Shown: piece after piece, positions 33,913 through 43,207 of the stretch | Layout: the number at the start of each line of letters is the position of its first letter | Position numbering within the stretch: position 1 is the first letter of the stretch | NCBI RefSeq assembly: GCF_020514235.1 | Contig: NZ_VTLB01000001.1 | Location: 62,001-126,000, forward strand | Direction of reading: 5' to 3' | Source: Synechococcus sp. MU1617 | GTDB lineage: Bacteria > Cyanobacteriota > Cyanobacteriia > PCC-6307 > Cyanobiaceae | DNA length: 64,000 nucleotides | Notes under the pieces: model-generated | The model's database searches: none | Told to the model about the DNA's origin: nothing | What the model saw: only the letters and a program-made list of their open reading frames with translations | Position numbers and translations under genes: made by a program

Positions 33913-36518
33913 GGCACCAGGTTTACAAGTTTTCCGGGGACAACAATCACCCGCCGGGGGGTGGCGCCCTCTAACCACTTTTCGGCCACGTCACTGGCCA
34001 GGGCCAGCCGTTCCAGCTCCTCCTTGCCGGCGGAGGCCGGAACCTGCAGTTTGCCCCGCACCTTGCCCTTCACCTGGATCACCACTTCAACGCTGTCTTG
34101 CACCAAAGCCGTTGGATCCAGCACCGGCCAGCTTTCACGGTGCACGCTGCCGCTTCCCCCCAGACGGCTCCAGAACTCCTCTGCCAGATGCGGCGCGAAG
34201 GGAGCTAGCAGGCGAACCAGTCCCGAGAGAGCCTCCTGGAGCACAGGAGCACTGAGGGCATCGATGCCCGTGGAGCTGATGGCATTGGAGAGTTTCATCA
34301 ACTCGGAGATCGCCGTGTTCAGCTGAATCTCGTCACTGAGATCCTCGCTGACGGCTTCGATGGCCAGGTGTAGCGCCCGGCGTACGCCGCTATCGGCATC
34401 GGTCAAATCGGCTGGCCGTTGCAGCGGCTCGAGTGAGTCGATGCGGCCAGCACCCGCCTCAACAAGGCGCCAGAGCCGTTGCAGGAAGCGGAACTGGCCT
34501 TCCACATCGGCGTCATCCCATTCCAGATCCTTCTCCGGCGGTGCCTTGAACAGGATGAACATCCGGGCCGTGTCTGCGCCGTAGCGATCAATCACCGCCG
34601 CGGGGTCGACGCCGTTGTACTTCGATTTCGACATCTTCTCGAACAACACTTCGAGCTTGTCGCCGGTGTTGGGGTCGCGAGGATCCTCCGGATCTGCCAC
34701 ATCCGCTGGAGCGATGTACTTGCCGGTGGTCGCATTGCGGTAGGTGATGCCCTGCACCATGCCCTGGGTGAGGAGCCTTTCAAACGGTTCGTTGATGTCG
34801 ATCAGACCGCGATCCTTCAGTGCCTTGGTGAAGAAGCGCGCATAGAGCAGATGCAGGATCGCGTGTTCAATGCCGCCCACGTATTGCTTCACCGGCAACC
34901 AGCGGTTTACCGCTTCCTTGCTGAAGGGTTTCTCGGTGTTGTGGGGATCTGCAAACCGCAGGAAATACCAGGAGGAACACATGAAGGTGTCCATGGTGTC
35001 GGTTTCCCGCTTGGCCGGCTTGCCACAGCAGGGGCAGGCCACATTGACCCAGTCGCTCTGTTGGCTCAGGGGCGAACCGCCCTTGCCGGAGAGATCAATG
35101 CCCCGAGGCAGTTCCACCGGCAGCTCTTCGCGCGGCACAGGTACAGCACCGCAGTCATCGCAGTGGATGATGGGAATCGGGCAGCCCCAGTAGCGCTGGC
35201 GCGAGATCAGCCAATCGCGCAGGCGATAGGTGACCTTGCTGCGGGCCCAACCCTGCTCGGCGCCGTGGCCGGTGATGGCGCCCTTGGCCTCGGTGGAGGC
35301 GGTGCCATCGAAAGCACCTGAGTTGATCAGTGTTCCGGCATCCGTCCAGGCCTGGCCTGCAGCGATGGCTTCAGCAGCTCCCTCGGCGTCAATCACCTGC
35401 TGGATCGGAAGTCCATTCGACTGGGCAAAAGCAATGTCGCGCTGGTCGTGGGCCGGAACGCCCATCACGGCGCCGGTGCCGTACTCGGCCAGCACATAGT
35501 CGGCGATCCACACCGGCAGCACCGCTCCCGTCAGGGGGTTGATCACGTGACTGCCGATGGGCACCCCCCGTTTGGGCCGGTCATCACTGGTCCGTTCGAT
35601 CGTGCTGAGTCGAGCCACCTCCTTGCGGAAGGCCTCCACCGTGTCTTTTTGTTCAGCGCTGGTGAGGCTGTCGACCAGCTCGTTTTCCGGTGCCAGCACC
35701 ACATAGCTCGCTCCAGCGAGCGTGTCGGGACGGGTGGTGAACACGGTGATCGTCTGATCCTCTGCACCATCAACGGTGAAGCTGATTTCCGCGCCTTCGG
35801 AGCGGCCGATCCAGTTGGCCTGCATGGTGCGCACCCGTTCCGGCCAGCCCTTGAGGGCATCCAGGTCGTTAAGCAACGGTTCGGCGTAGTCGGTGATGCG
35901 CAGGAACCATTGGTTCAGCTGGCGTTGTTCCACCAGGGCGCCGGAACGCCAGGAGCGGCCGTCACCGTCCACCTGTTCATTGGCCAGCACGGTCTGGTCA
36001 ATGGGATCCCAGTTGACGGTGGCGTTCTTGCGATAGGCCAGCCCCCCTTCAAGGAGTTCCAGGAAAAGCCACTGGGTCCAGCGGTAGTAGTCGCTGTGGC
36101 AGGTCGCCTGCTCGCGGCTCCAGTCGATCGACAAGCCAAGCCGATCCAGCTGCGCCCGCATCTGATCGATGTTGCGGTCGGTCCACTCGCCGGGATCAAC
36201 ATTGCGTTCGATCGCCGCGTTTTCCGCGGGGAGTCCGAAGGCATCCCAGCCCATCGGATGAAGAACGGCATGGCCCCGCATTCGTTGAACCCGGGCGATC
36301 ACATCGGTGATCACGTAGTTGCGCACATGGCCCATGTGCAGGCTTCCCGAGGGGTACGGGAACATCGACAGAGCAAAGAAGCAAGGCTTCTCACTGCTTT
36401 CTTCGGTGCTGTCCACCCCATCCGCCTTCCAGCTCTCCTGCCAGCGCTGCTCGAGCGCAGCGGGGTCATAACGACCGCTCTGGGCACTGGCGTCGACGGC
36501 AGGGTTGTCAGCGTTCAC
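33909..36518 (-). CDS. leuS: Leucyl-tRNA synthetase
   Basis: A class I aminoacyl-tRNA synthetase of about 869 residues charging tRNA-Leu. The HIGH-type motif is HMGH near residue 61, the CP1 editing domain contains the expected [17 protein letters not shown], and KMSKSKYNG is near residue 627, followed by the anticodon-binding and C-terminal domains. The N-terminus is unsettled: GTG 36518 is used here; TTG 36536 would add six residues. The catalytic core is complete. It lies 46 bp downstream of hfq on the same strand. Confidence 0.95.
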   Translation of the reverse strand: MNADNPAVDASAQSGRYDPAALEQRWQESWKADGVDSTEESSEKPCFFALSMFPYPSGSLHMGHVRNYVITDVIARVQRMRGHAVLHPMGWDAFGLPAENAAIERNVDPGEWTDRNIDQMRAQLDRLGLSIDWSREQATCHSDYYRWTQWLFLELLEGGLAYRKNATVNWDPIDQTVLANEQVDGDGRSWRSGALVEQRQLNQWFLRITDYAEPLLNDLDALKGWPERVRTMQANWIGRSEGAEISFTVDGAEDQTITVFTTRPDTLAGASYVVLAPENELVDSLTSAEQKDTVEAFRKEVARLSTIERTSDDRPKRGVPIGSHVINPLTGAVLPVWIADYVLAEYGTGAVMGVPAHDQRDIAFAQSNGLPIQQVIDAEGAAEAIAAGQAWTDAGTLINSGAFDGTASTEAKGAITGHGAEQGWARSKVTYRLRDWLISRQRYWGCPIPIIHCDDCGAVPVPREELPVELPRGIDLSGKGGSPLSQQSDWVNVACPCCGKPAKRETDTMDTFMCSSWYFLRFADPHNTEKPFSKEAVNRWLPVKQYVGGIEHAILHLLYARFFTKALKDRGLIDINEPFERLLTQGMVQGITYRNATTGKYIAPADVADPEDPRDPNTGDKLEVLFEKMSKSKYNGVDPAAVIDRYGADTARMFILFKAPPEKDLEWDDADVEGQFRFLQRLWRLVEAGAGRIDSLEPLQRPADLTDADSGVRRALHLAIEAVSEDLSDEIQLNTAISELMKLSNAISSTGIDALSAPVLQEALSGLVRLLAPFAPHLAEEFWSRLGGSGSVHRESWPVLDPTALVQDSVEVVIQVKGKVRGKLQVPASAGKEELERLALASDVAEKWLEGATPRRVIVVPGKLVNLVP

Positions 36519-36564
36519 GGAACCAGCGCTCGGCAAGGTTGCGATCGTGCCACATGCCTGGTGT

Positions 36565-36786
36565 TCAGCCGAGGGAGCGGATCACGCTGATCTGACGACG
36601 GTTGATCAACACGGGCCGGCTGCTGCCCGCACGTTCGATGGCCAGAAATTCAGGGTCCTGCCAGATCAGACGGCCCTCGATGGTCCCTTCTCCCACCACC
36701 GCAATGCTGAGGGGAAGCTGTTCACGGATCCAGCTCTGCAGCAACCGAACCCCCGGAAGGCTTGGATCGAGTGGAGATGTCTCCAT
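36565..36786 (-). CDS. hfq: Hfq-like protein, short cyanobacterial type
   Basis: A 73-residue protein with an Sm-fold pattern: short N-terminal helix ([17 protein letters not shown]), then strands ending [18 protein letters not shown] and RRQISVIRS. This matches the divergent cyanobacterial Hfq, which lacks the C-terminal tail and has poor sRNA binding but supports type IV pilus function in the studied model. ATG 36786 is 27 bp from the divergent dapF start. Identification is by pattern and length. Confidence 0.75.
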   Translation of the reverse strand: METSPLDPSLPGVRLLQSWIREQLPLSIAVVGEGTIEGRLIWQDPEFLAIERAGSSRPVLINRRQISVIRSLG

Positions 36787-36813
36787 AGGATTCGGGGGCG
36801 ATACCGGCCACGT

Positions 36814-37920
36814 ATGCTGCAGTTCAGCAAATATCAGGGACTTGGCAACGACTTCCTGATCGTTGAAGGCCGGCAGGGACAACTGCCAGATGCCATCAGT
36901 AATCCCGATCCCGCCTGGGTGAGGCGCATCTGTGATCGGCGCTTCGGCGTGGGCGGCGATGGCCTGATCCTGGCGCTGCCCCCTCAGGCGGAGGGAGAAC
37001 TGCGGATGCGGATTCTCAATGCCGATGGCAGTGAGGCCGAAATGTGTGGCAACGGCATTCGCTGCCTGGCCCGCTACCTCGCCGACACCGACGGTGATGG
37101 CCCCGGCCGCCGTTGGGACATCGAAACCCTGGCGGGAATGATCCGGCCTGAACTGATGGCCGATGGCCAGTTGCGGGTGGACATGGGCCCGCCCTTCCTC
37201 ACCTCCGAGGGCATCCCCACAACCCTGATGCCCGAAGAGGGTCTGCCGCAGGGGGTGTTGCTTCTGGAGGGCGAGCAGCTGAAGGTGGCGGCCGTTGGCA
37301 TGGGCAATCCTCATGTGGTGGTGCCCGTCGACGACCTCGCCAGCATTCCCTTTGATGCCTGGGGTGCTGCTCTGGAAGTGCATCCGGCCTTCCCGGCCAA
37401 GACCAACGTTCATTTCCTCCAGGTGCACAGCCGTGAGCGGCTGGAGATCCGGGTCTGGGAACGGGGCGCAGGCCCGACCCTGGCCTGTGGCACCGGTGCC
37501 TGCGCCACCTTGGTGGCGGCGGTGTTGTTGGACCTCGCCGATGACTGCGCCGAGGTGCTTCTGCCCGGTGGTCCGTTAATGATTGAGTGGCGCGATCGCA
37601 CCGGTTCCGTGCTGATGACTGGACCCGCTGAATCGGTGTTTGACGGGGTGCTGACACCCGATTTGGTGCCGGCAGGTTCCTTGACGGCGTCGATCAGCGA
37701 AGCCACTGCCGCTTCACCTGCGGAGACGGCCGCAGCCGACTTCGATTGCGCAAAGGATTGCGCTGACCAGTGTCAACGCCCCGACCGCTGTCTCCGCGAT
37801 GAGGCGCAGCAAAAGGTGCAGGCCTTCCTCAGCAGCACCTCCCTCGACTCGATGCTCAATCTCGCCAGTGAGTCCCTGGAGCAGCGCACCAAGGCGCGGT
37901 TTGAGCGTGGAACGCCCTGA
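36814..37920 (+). CDS. dapF: Diaminopimelate epimerase with C-terminal cysteine-rich extension
   Basis: DapF converts LL- to meso-diaminopimelate for lysine and peptidoglycan. Both catalytic cysteines are visible in AEMCGNGIRCLARY and TLACGTGACATLVAA, and the N-terminal FSKYQGLGNDFLIVE is canonical. The core ends near residue 280, the usual family length, but the frame continues to residue 368. The extra ~85 residues contain C312-X3-C316-X3-C320-X5-C326, then an alpha-helical tail. The extension overlaps the following cysteine desulfurase start by 14 bp. Whether it is a metal site or simply a lineage-specific tail is unknown. Confidence 0.93.
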   Translation: MLQFSKYQGLGNDFLIVEGRQGQLPDAISNPDPAWVRRICDRRFGVGGDGLILALPPQAEGELRMRILNADGSEAEMCGNGIRCLARYLADTDGDGPGRRWDIETLAGMIRPELMADGQLRVDMGPPFLTSEGIPTTLMPEEGLPQGVLLLEGEQLKVAAVGMGNPHVVVPVDDLASIPFDAWGAALEVHPAFPAKTNVHFLQVHSRERLEIRVWERGAGPTLACGTGACATLVAAVLLDLADDCAEVLLPGGPLMIEWRDRTGSVLMTGPAESVFDGVLTPDLVPAGSLTASISEATAASPAETAAADFDCAKDCADQCQRPDRCLRDEAQQKVQAFLSSTSLDSMLNLASESLEQRTKARFERGTP

Positions 37921-39079
37921 GCTCTATCTGGATGCTGCTGCCACGACACCGCCCCTGCCGACGGTGATCGCGGCGATGCAGCAGCTCCAGCAGACAGCCT
38001 GGGCGAACCCCAGCAGCCTCCATGGGGCAGGGTTGGCAGCTGCGGAAGCCCTCGAGCGGGCTCGCTGGCGCATTGCCGAGCGCTTTGCTGTCACTCCTGA
38101 TCAGTTGATCGTCACTTCAGGGGCGACGGAATCCGTTCACCTCGCCCTGCTCGGCAGTGCCACCGGTCTTGTCCCTGGCCGGTTGGTGATCTCTGCGGTG
38201 GAGCATCCGGCGGTGGTCGCTGCGGCACACCAACTCGAAGCGTTGGGCTGGACCATCGCTGAATGGCCCGTTGATGGCCAGGGCGTTGTGCGGCTCGATC
38301 AGCTCGATCGGCTGTTGTCCGCTCCAACCCGGCTGGTCTCCCTGATCGCAGCCCAGGGCGAGGTGGGTGCGTTGCAACCAGTGAGCAAGATTGCAAGGGC
38401 CTGCCGCCAGCGCGACATCGTGATCCACAGCGATGCCACGCAACTGGTGCCGCAGGGTTGCTTCTCTTTCGAGCGGCTTGGGGTTGATCTGCTGACCCTC
38501 TCGGCCCACAAGTTCCGTGGTCCCCGGGGTGTGGGTCTGCTGATTCGTGGCCCTGGTGTGGCGCTTTCGCCCCTCCAGGGCGGTGGCGGCCAGGAACACG
38601 GCCTGCGCTCCGGCACCGAACCCGTTGCTTTGGTCAGCGGCATGGCCGAAGCCCTGATGGCCCTCCCCAGCTTTGACCCCGTCAGCCAACCCGTCCCCCC
38701 CGGCTGCTCGCCGCAGATCCGTCGTCAACGGGATCAACTGCTCGAACGCTTACTCGATCTGCCCCAGCTTCAGCTCTGCGGCCCTCCACTCGATCAGCGT
38801 CTGCCTCATCACATCGCGCTGCTAGCAAACTCCGCCGATGGTCAGCCCCTACAAGGACGCGATCTCGTGCGACGGCTCGCAGCGGCGGGAGTGGCCTGCA
38901 GCAGTGGCAGTGCCTGCAGCAGTGGCAGCAGTGCTGACAGTGTTGTGCTCACGGCCATGGGAATTCCCGGGCCTGCACGCCAGTCGGGCCTGCGGCTGAC
39001 CCTTGGCCCCTGGCTATCGGACCAGGATCTCGACGCCGTTCCCGGCCGTTTTGCATCCGTGCTGGAGGCATTTCCCTGA
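37907..39079 (+). CDS. Cysteine desulfurase, NifS/IscS-like
   Basis: A 390-residue PLP aminotransferase-fold enzyme that removes sulfur from cysteine for Fe-S clusters and thio-cofactors. The PLP lysine is in LSAHKFRGPRGVGLL and the catalytic cysteine loop in VACSSGSACSSGSSADS. GTG 37907 sits inside the end of dapF, so the genes are coupled. The active-site loop is encoded by an 18-bp tandem repeat (38894-38929). It is a group I (IscS/NifS) rather than SufS type by this loop; the exact paralogue cannot be named. Confidence 0.92.
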   Translation: MERPELYLDAAATTPPLPTVIAAMQQLQQTAWANPSSLHGAGLAAAEALERARWRIAERFAVTPDQLIVTSGATESVHLALLGSATGLVPGRLVISAVEHPAVVAAAHQLEALGWTIAEWPVDGQGVVRLDQLDRLLSAPTRLVSLIAAQGEVGALQPVSKIARACRQRDIVIHSDATQLVPQGCFSFERLGVDLLTLSAHKFRGPRGVGLLIRGPGVALSPLQGGGGQEHGLRSGTEPVALVSGMAEALMALPSFDPVSQPVPPGCSPQIRRQRDQLLERLLDLPQLQLCGPPLDQRLPHHIALLANSADGQPLQGRDLVRRLAAAGVACSSGSACSSGSSADSVVLTAMGIPGPARQSGLRLTLGPWLSDQDLDAVPGRFASVLEAFP

Positions 39080-39091
39080 CATGCTTTGGCG

Positions 39092-39808
39092 ATGACTCAA
39101 TCCAACGCTCCTTGTCTCGATCTACCCGCGGATCTGCTCGCGGCCGAGGAGGCCATGCTGCAAGCCGCCCTGGCGGCCGTTGGATCCGGCGACGGTCAAC
39201 GCTGGGCCGCAAGCCTGCGCTTTGAGGGCCTTCGCCTGCTCCCGGTGGCGGTGCGTCTGGCCCGCGCGCTGATCGCCGCCGGTCAGCAGCTGTTGATGGT
39301 TTGGCCCGATGCCGGTGCTGCCGCCCTGGCCAGGCGTGATGCGGAAGACCTCAAGGAGGTGATCTTCGATTTCAATCAGCTCAAACGTGCGGAGAGCGAC
39401 TCTCCCGACACCCGCCTGCTGCTTGCGGTGAACCCGTCCCCTGCCGATTACGAGGAGTTCCAGGCGTTGTGTGAGAACCACGCTGGAGTGGTTTTGATGC
39501 TGAATGGTCGTCTTGAAGATGCCGCCGTTGGCATCGGGAGCGTGGCCCGCGAGCGCCGTAAGGGTTTCGTGGCCAGCTGGCAGCAGGCCTATTGGCTTCA
39601 GCCCCTGGAGGGAGGAGCACTGATGCGCTGCTTCCCCGATGACTGGCGTCTCTATCGCCAGGATCCCGATGGTTACAGGCAACTTGAGGTGCTTCCCGAA
39701 CGTCCGGATCCGGATACCACAGCTGCGCTTCTGGCCGGTGAAGATCCTGACAGCATCAAGCAACAGCTTTCCGGTGTCGACCGCTTCCTTGATGGTCTGC
39801 GCAATTGA
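39092..39808 (+). CDS. DUF1995 family protein
   Basis: A 238-residue soluble protein with the features of DUF1995: a Rossmann-like first half (LRLLPVAVRLARAL, LMVWPDAGAAALARRD) and a C-terminal FPDDWRLYRQDPDGYRQLEVLPERP segment. The family is common in cyanobacteria and plastids and has no firm function. ATG 39092 is preferred over TTG 39086. It follows the cysteine desulfurase by 12 bp. Confidence 0.78.
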   Translation: MTQSNAPCLDLPADLLAAEEAMLQAALAAVGSGDGQRWAASLRFEGLRLLPVAVRLARALIAAGQQLLMVWPDAGAAALARRDAEDLKEVIFDFNQLKRAESDSPDTRLLLAVNPSPADYEEFQALCENHAGVVLMLNGRLEDAAVGIGSVARERRKGFVASWQQAYWLQPLEGGALMRCFPDDWRLYRQDPDGYRQLEVLPERPDPDTTAALLAGEDPDSIKQQLSGVDRFLDGLRN

Positions 39809-39813
39809 GCCGC

Positions 39814-39831
39814 GCCTGGCTTGATCCAGGC
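39814..39831 (+). terminator. Short hairpin after the DUF1995 gene, possible terminator
   Basis: GCCTGG and CCAGGC form a 6-bp stem with loop CTTGAT, 5 bp past the DUF1995 stop and 42 bp before the DUF4330 start. A pyrimidine-rich stretch (CTCTCTAT) follows but no true U-tract. Confidence 0.35.
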
Positions 39832-39873
39832 TCAGACTCTCTATAAGGTTCGAGCCCAGGCTCCGTATCGATA

Positions 39874-40377
39874 GTGCTCCCCAGGCTGCGATCCCTTTCA
39901 CCCATCGATGCCGTGGCCGGAGTCGTTGCTCTGGCAGCGCTGGTTGGGGTGATCTGGTCCCCCAAGCTCTCCAATGCAGTCGCCAAGGCCACGGGTGCCG
40001 TTAAGCCTGTGCAGGTCAGCGTTGATGTGCATCGCCTCTACAGCGCTGATCCTGAGCAGCTGTTGAATTCAGCCCGGGAGGAAGCGGCCCTCAACATCGT
40101 GATCCGCAATCAACCGGCAGGTCGGGTGACCCTGGTGTCGGTGGTTGACCTCACCAACCCTCTGACGGCGGTGCAGCCCGATGGCTCGGTGGTGATCGCG
40201 GATGCCCCCAGCACAGACCTGCCCCGGCATGCCCGTTTTGTGATGGAGGCCCAAGCTGAGATCAAACCCTCCGGCGTTGTGATCGGTGGCACCAAGCTCA
40301 AGGTGGGAGTTCCCGTTGAGCTGGAAGGACGCCTTTACCGCTTGAACGGTGTTGTAAGTGGAGTCATGCCTCTGTGA
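39874..40377 (+). CDS. DUF4330 family membrane-anchored protein
   Basis: A 167-residue protein with an N-terminal membrane helix (DAVAGVVALAALVGVIW, about residues 12-28) and an extracytoplasmic beta-rich domain (VDVHRLYSADPEQLL, VVIADAPSTDLP). It fits DUF4330, of unknown function. GTG 39874 is the start. Its stop overlaps the GTG of the following carboxypeptidase gene as GTGA, so a shared envelope role is possible. Confidence 0.72.
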   Translation: MLPRLRSLSPIDAVAGVVALAALVGVIWSPKLSNAVAKATGAVKPVQVSVDVHRLYSADPEQLLNSAREEAALNIVIRNQPAGRVTLVSVVDLTNPLTAVQPDGSVVIADAPSTDLPRHARFVMEAQAEIKPSGVVIGGTKLKVGVPVELEGRLYRLNGVVSGVMPL

Positions 40378-41681
40378 TTCGCTCTGCCCTGGTCTCCCTG
40401 CTGGTGCTGGCGCCCCAGTTGCCCCTCAGGGCCGCGCCTCCACTGTTGGCACCACCTCCTGTGGTCCAGCGTCAGGGCCAGGCCATGCTCAGCGGCGGTG
40501 CGCTTTGCCCTGCTCTGCAGACGGCCTTGGCATCAGCGGTGGGGACGGAAGAGCGGCTCTGGAGCGTCAGCGTTCTCGATCAACGGGGACAGCTGCTGGC
40601 TGATCTGAACGGGGGGGTCCCCCGGATTCCTGCATCGAATCAGAAACTGGTCAGCACGGCCTTTGCCCTGGATCGCCTCGGTCCCGACTTCCGTTTGAAG
40701 ACGCAGCTGTTGCGTCACCCCGATGGATCACTGGAGATCGTGGGGGAAGGCGATCCCGACCTCAGCATTGCCGAGATCCAGAAGTTCGCCATGGTGGCTC
40801 TCGGCCAGGGGGGCTCCCGCAGCACCACCAGCCTCGCCGCAACACCTGTTCAGCTGATGGTTCGGGAAGAACCGCGTCAGCGCTGGTGGCCAGCCGATTG
40901 GGATCCTGCAGATCGGTCCTACGCCTATGGCGCACCGATCACCCGTCTCGCCCTCACCAGCAATGCTCTGCACATGGCGGTGATGGATCCAGCGGCACGG
41001 CTGCAGCGCATCCTCAACTCCACAGTCCGCCAGCAGGGAGGTCAGATCCATCTTCAGATGGTTGATCAGCAGACTCGGGAAGCGACCCTTGCGCGGAGTA
41101 GGGGAGCGAGTGTGGTGTTGTACAGCGAGGATTCTGCGCCCATGCACGCCTTGCTCAGCTTGGCCAACACGGAGAGCCATAACTTCACCGCTGAGGTGCT
41201 GATGCGGGAGGCGGCCGATGTGTGGGATGTGAATCGTGCATCCGTCGCCACCACCCGCTGGTTGCAAGCCCAGGGGGTCCCGATGACGGGACTTCGGCTG
41301 CGGGATGGCAGTGGACTTTCACGGGGCAACCGTCTCACCAGCCGTTCATTGTCCGTGCTGCTTTGGCGCATGGCGCAACACCCCCTGGCGGCCTACTACC
41401 AGGCCTCGATGGCGATTGCTGGCCAGAGGGGAACGCTGCGCAACTATTTCCGCGGCAGCTCGCTTCAGGGTCGCTTCTGGGGCAAAACCGGCACCCTCAG
41501 TGGTGTTCGTTCGATCTCGGGCATTCTTGAGACCGCCGATGGACCGCGTTACGTGAGCATGATTGCTAACGGGTCCTACGCACCCAACTCCGTGATGGGC
41601 CAGATCCTGCTGGCCAGCCAGCGGATTAGCCGTTGCCCCGCATGGACCGCAGCCGGGACGCTGCCCGGTGGGCCCGACTGA
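40374..41681 (+). CDS. dacB: D-alanyl-D-alanine carboxypeptidase/endopeptidase (PBP4, S13 family)
   Basis: A 435-residue penicillin-binding protein that trims or opens peptidoglycan cross-links in the periplasm. A signal peptide (MIRSALVSLLVLAPQLPLRA) precedes the catalytic domain with SNQK (88-91, serine nucleophile), SHN (268-270) and KTG (371-373). The GTG start overlaps the DUF4330 gene by 4 bp. The 3' end overlaps convergent coiled-coil gene by 56 bp, the largest tail overlap in the window. Confidence 0.92.
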   Translation: MIRSALVSLLVLAPQLPLRAAPPLLAPPPVVQRQGQAMLSGGALCPALQTALASAVGTEERLWSVSVLDQRGQLLADLNGGVPRIPASNQKLVSTAFALDRLGPDFRLKTQLLRHPDGSLEIVGEGDPDLSIAEIQKFAMVALGQGGSRSTTSLAATPVQLMVREEPRQRWWPADWDPADRSYAYGAPITRLALTSNALHMAVMDPAARLQRILNSTVRQQGGQIHLQMVDQQTREATLARSRGASVVLYSEDSAPMHALLSLANTESHNFTAEVLMREAADVWDVNRASVATTRWLQAQGVPMTGLRLRDGSGLSRGNRLTSRSLSVLLWRMAQHPLAAYYQASMAIAGQRGTLRNYFRGSSLQGRFWGKTGTLSGVRSISGILETADGPRYVSMIANGSYAPNSVMGQILLASQRISRCPAWTAAGTLPGGPD

Positions 41682-42645
41682 ACGGCACTGTTTTGGCGTC
41701 GTCGGCAGCGTTGGCGGAAGGGGTCGCTGAGCGGATCGTCTGAATCTTGGAGAGCTCCTGACGGCCGGCCATCACCACCTGGGCCATTTCCTTGAGGCGC
41801 ACTTCCAGCTCACCCAGCGTCTGTTCGGCGTAACGGTTGGCGCCGTCCTGAACTCCGGCGGCCTCCTGGCGGCTGCGTTGGATCAGAGACTCGCATTGCT
41901 GTTGGGTCTGCTGGCGGAACTGCAGCGCATCGCTGTGAATCCGCTCGGCCTCGTCCCGGGCTTCCTTCTGAAGCCTCAAGGCTTCACGGCGAATCGTCTC
42001 CAGATCCTGCAGTGCATGCTGCCGGTTGGCTTCATGTTGCTCAGCGTGTTGGCGCTTGAGTTCCGCCGCGTTGGCCTCGATCTTTTGGATTTGCTGTTGG
42101 GCCTGTTGGCGGCTGGCTTCGAGTCGCTCAGCGTGTTGACGCTTCAGCTCAATCGCCTCCTGATCCAGTTGTTGGCGACGCTCCAGGCCTTCCTGCTCCA
42201 GCTGCTGGCGGCGTGAGGCGAACTGCTGCTCCAACTGGGCCAGCTTGCTTTGCATCTCCTGTTCCAACTTCGCCCCCTGCTCCCGCGTTTTCTGCAGGAG
42301 CTGCTCACACTGCTGGCGGGCCTGCTCACGCATCTCATTCACTTGCCGTTCCGCTTCCTGGCGAATAGCGGCGTTGTTCACCAGCTGCTCGCGCTGACGC
42401 TGGGCCTGCTCAACGATCTCTTCGGCGTTCCTGCGGGCGGTGTTGATGAACTCGTCGCGGCGGTCCAGCAATTTGACCGCCCGCTCCAGCTCCTTGGGCA
42501 ATTCCTCGCGGACGGCATCCAGTAGTTCAACGGCATCGGTTTCGTTGACCAGACGTCCGCCGGTGAAGGGCATCCGACTGCCCTCCAGCACAACTTCCTC
42601 CAACTGATCGAGTTGATCGAGAACGGAGAACCGGACGTCGTTCAT
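41626..42645 (-). CDS. Long coiled-coil protein, DivIVA-like pattern, unknown
   Basis: A 339-residue protein: a short N-terminal region (LDQLEEVVLEGSRMPFTGG) with a conserved-looking NETDAVELLDAVREELP, then about 230 residues of Gln/Glu/Arg-rich heptads, and a basic tail. It contains an imperfect ~27-residue internal repeat around ELKRQHAERLEASRQ and ELKRQHAEQHEANRQ. It resembles DivIVA or the ATP-synthase b type only in coiled-coil character. ATG 42645 starts one base after the coaD stop, so it is cotranscribed with coaD. Scaffold or division role is speculation. Confidence 0.7.
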   Translation of the reverse strand: MNDVRFSVLDQLDQLEEVVLEGSRMPFTGGRLVNETDAVELLDAVREELPKELERAVKLLDRRDEFINTARRNAEEIVEQAQRQREQLVNNAAIRQEAERQVNEMREQARQQCEQLLQKTREQGAKLEQEMQSKLAQLEQQFASRRQQLEQEGLERRQQLDQEAIELKRQHAERLEASRQQAQQQIQKIEANAAELKRQHAEQHEANRQHALQDLETIRREALRLQKEARDEAERIHSDALQFRQQTQQQCESLIQRSRQEAAGVQDGANRYAEQTLGELEVRLKEMAQVVMAGRQELSKIQTIRSATPSANAADDAKTVPFSRAHRAASRLRSMRGNG

Positions 42646-42646
42646 C

Positions 42647-43138
42647 TCAGCTGGCGTGGAAAGCCGAATTAAAGAGCCTGTTGAGGTCCTTCGCCACCTC
42701 TGGAGGGACCATGTGGTCGATTGATCCGCCAAAGCGGGCCACTTCCTTCACCACGGAGCTGCTGAGAAAGCTGTGGCGTGCCGTGGTGGCCATGAACACC
42801 GTCTCCAGATCGTCCGCTAACGAGCGATTGGTGTGGGCGATCTGCAGTTCGTATTCAAAGTCACTCATCGCTCGCAAGCCCCTCAGGATCAGGTCGGCGC
42901 GATGGGTGACGGCACAGTTCACCGTGAGGCCATCGAAACTGATCACCTCAACTCCGGAGAGATGGCGCGTCGCCGTGCGGATCTGTTCGATCCGTTCCTC
43001 GACACTGAATGCAGGCCGTTTGCTCGGATTGCTGAGCACCGCAACGACCACCTCGCCAAACAGGCTCACCGCCCGCTCGATCAGGTCCATATGACCGTTG
43101 GTGAGAGGGTCGAAACTGCCGGGGTAGAGCGCCCGCAT
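42647..43138 (-). CDS. coaD: Phosphopantetheine adenylyltransferase
   Basis: A 163-residue nucleotidyltransferase that makes dephospho-CoA from ATP and 4'-phosphopantetheine. The T/HXGH motif is in [15 protein letters not shown], with [20 protein letters not shown] and the ISSS-like [10 protein letters not shown] motif near the end. It is divergent from the flavin reductase gene across 69 bp. Confidence 0.96.
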   Translation of the reverse strand: MRALYPGSFDPLTNGHMDLIERAVSLFGEVVVAVLSNPSKRPAFSVEERIEQIRTATRHLSGVEVISFDGLTVNCAVTHRADLILRGLRAMSDFEYELQIAHTNRSLADDLETVFMATTARHSFLSSSVVKEVARFGGSIDHMVPPEVAKDLNRLFNSAFHAS

Positions 43139-43207
43139 CGGGAATCAGCGATGGGCGGATCCTATGCAGTGGATCGCTGTTTAGATTTCAACCAACGCAT
43201 TCGTGCC

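Noticed and set aside
34479-36504. Long + strand frames opposite leuS
   Set aside because: The leuS reading is complete and its motifs intact; the opposite frames have shadow-like composition without recognisable domains.
39840-39870. tRNA-like T-loop sequence GGTTCGAGCCC upstream of the DUF4330 gene
   Set aside because: No acceptor, D-arm or anticodon arm can be folded around it; it is only a chance match in a leader.
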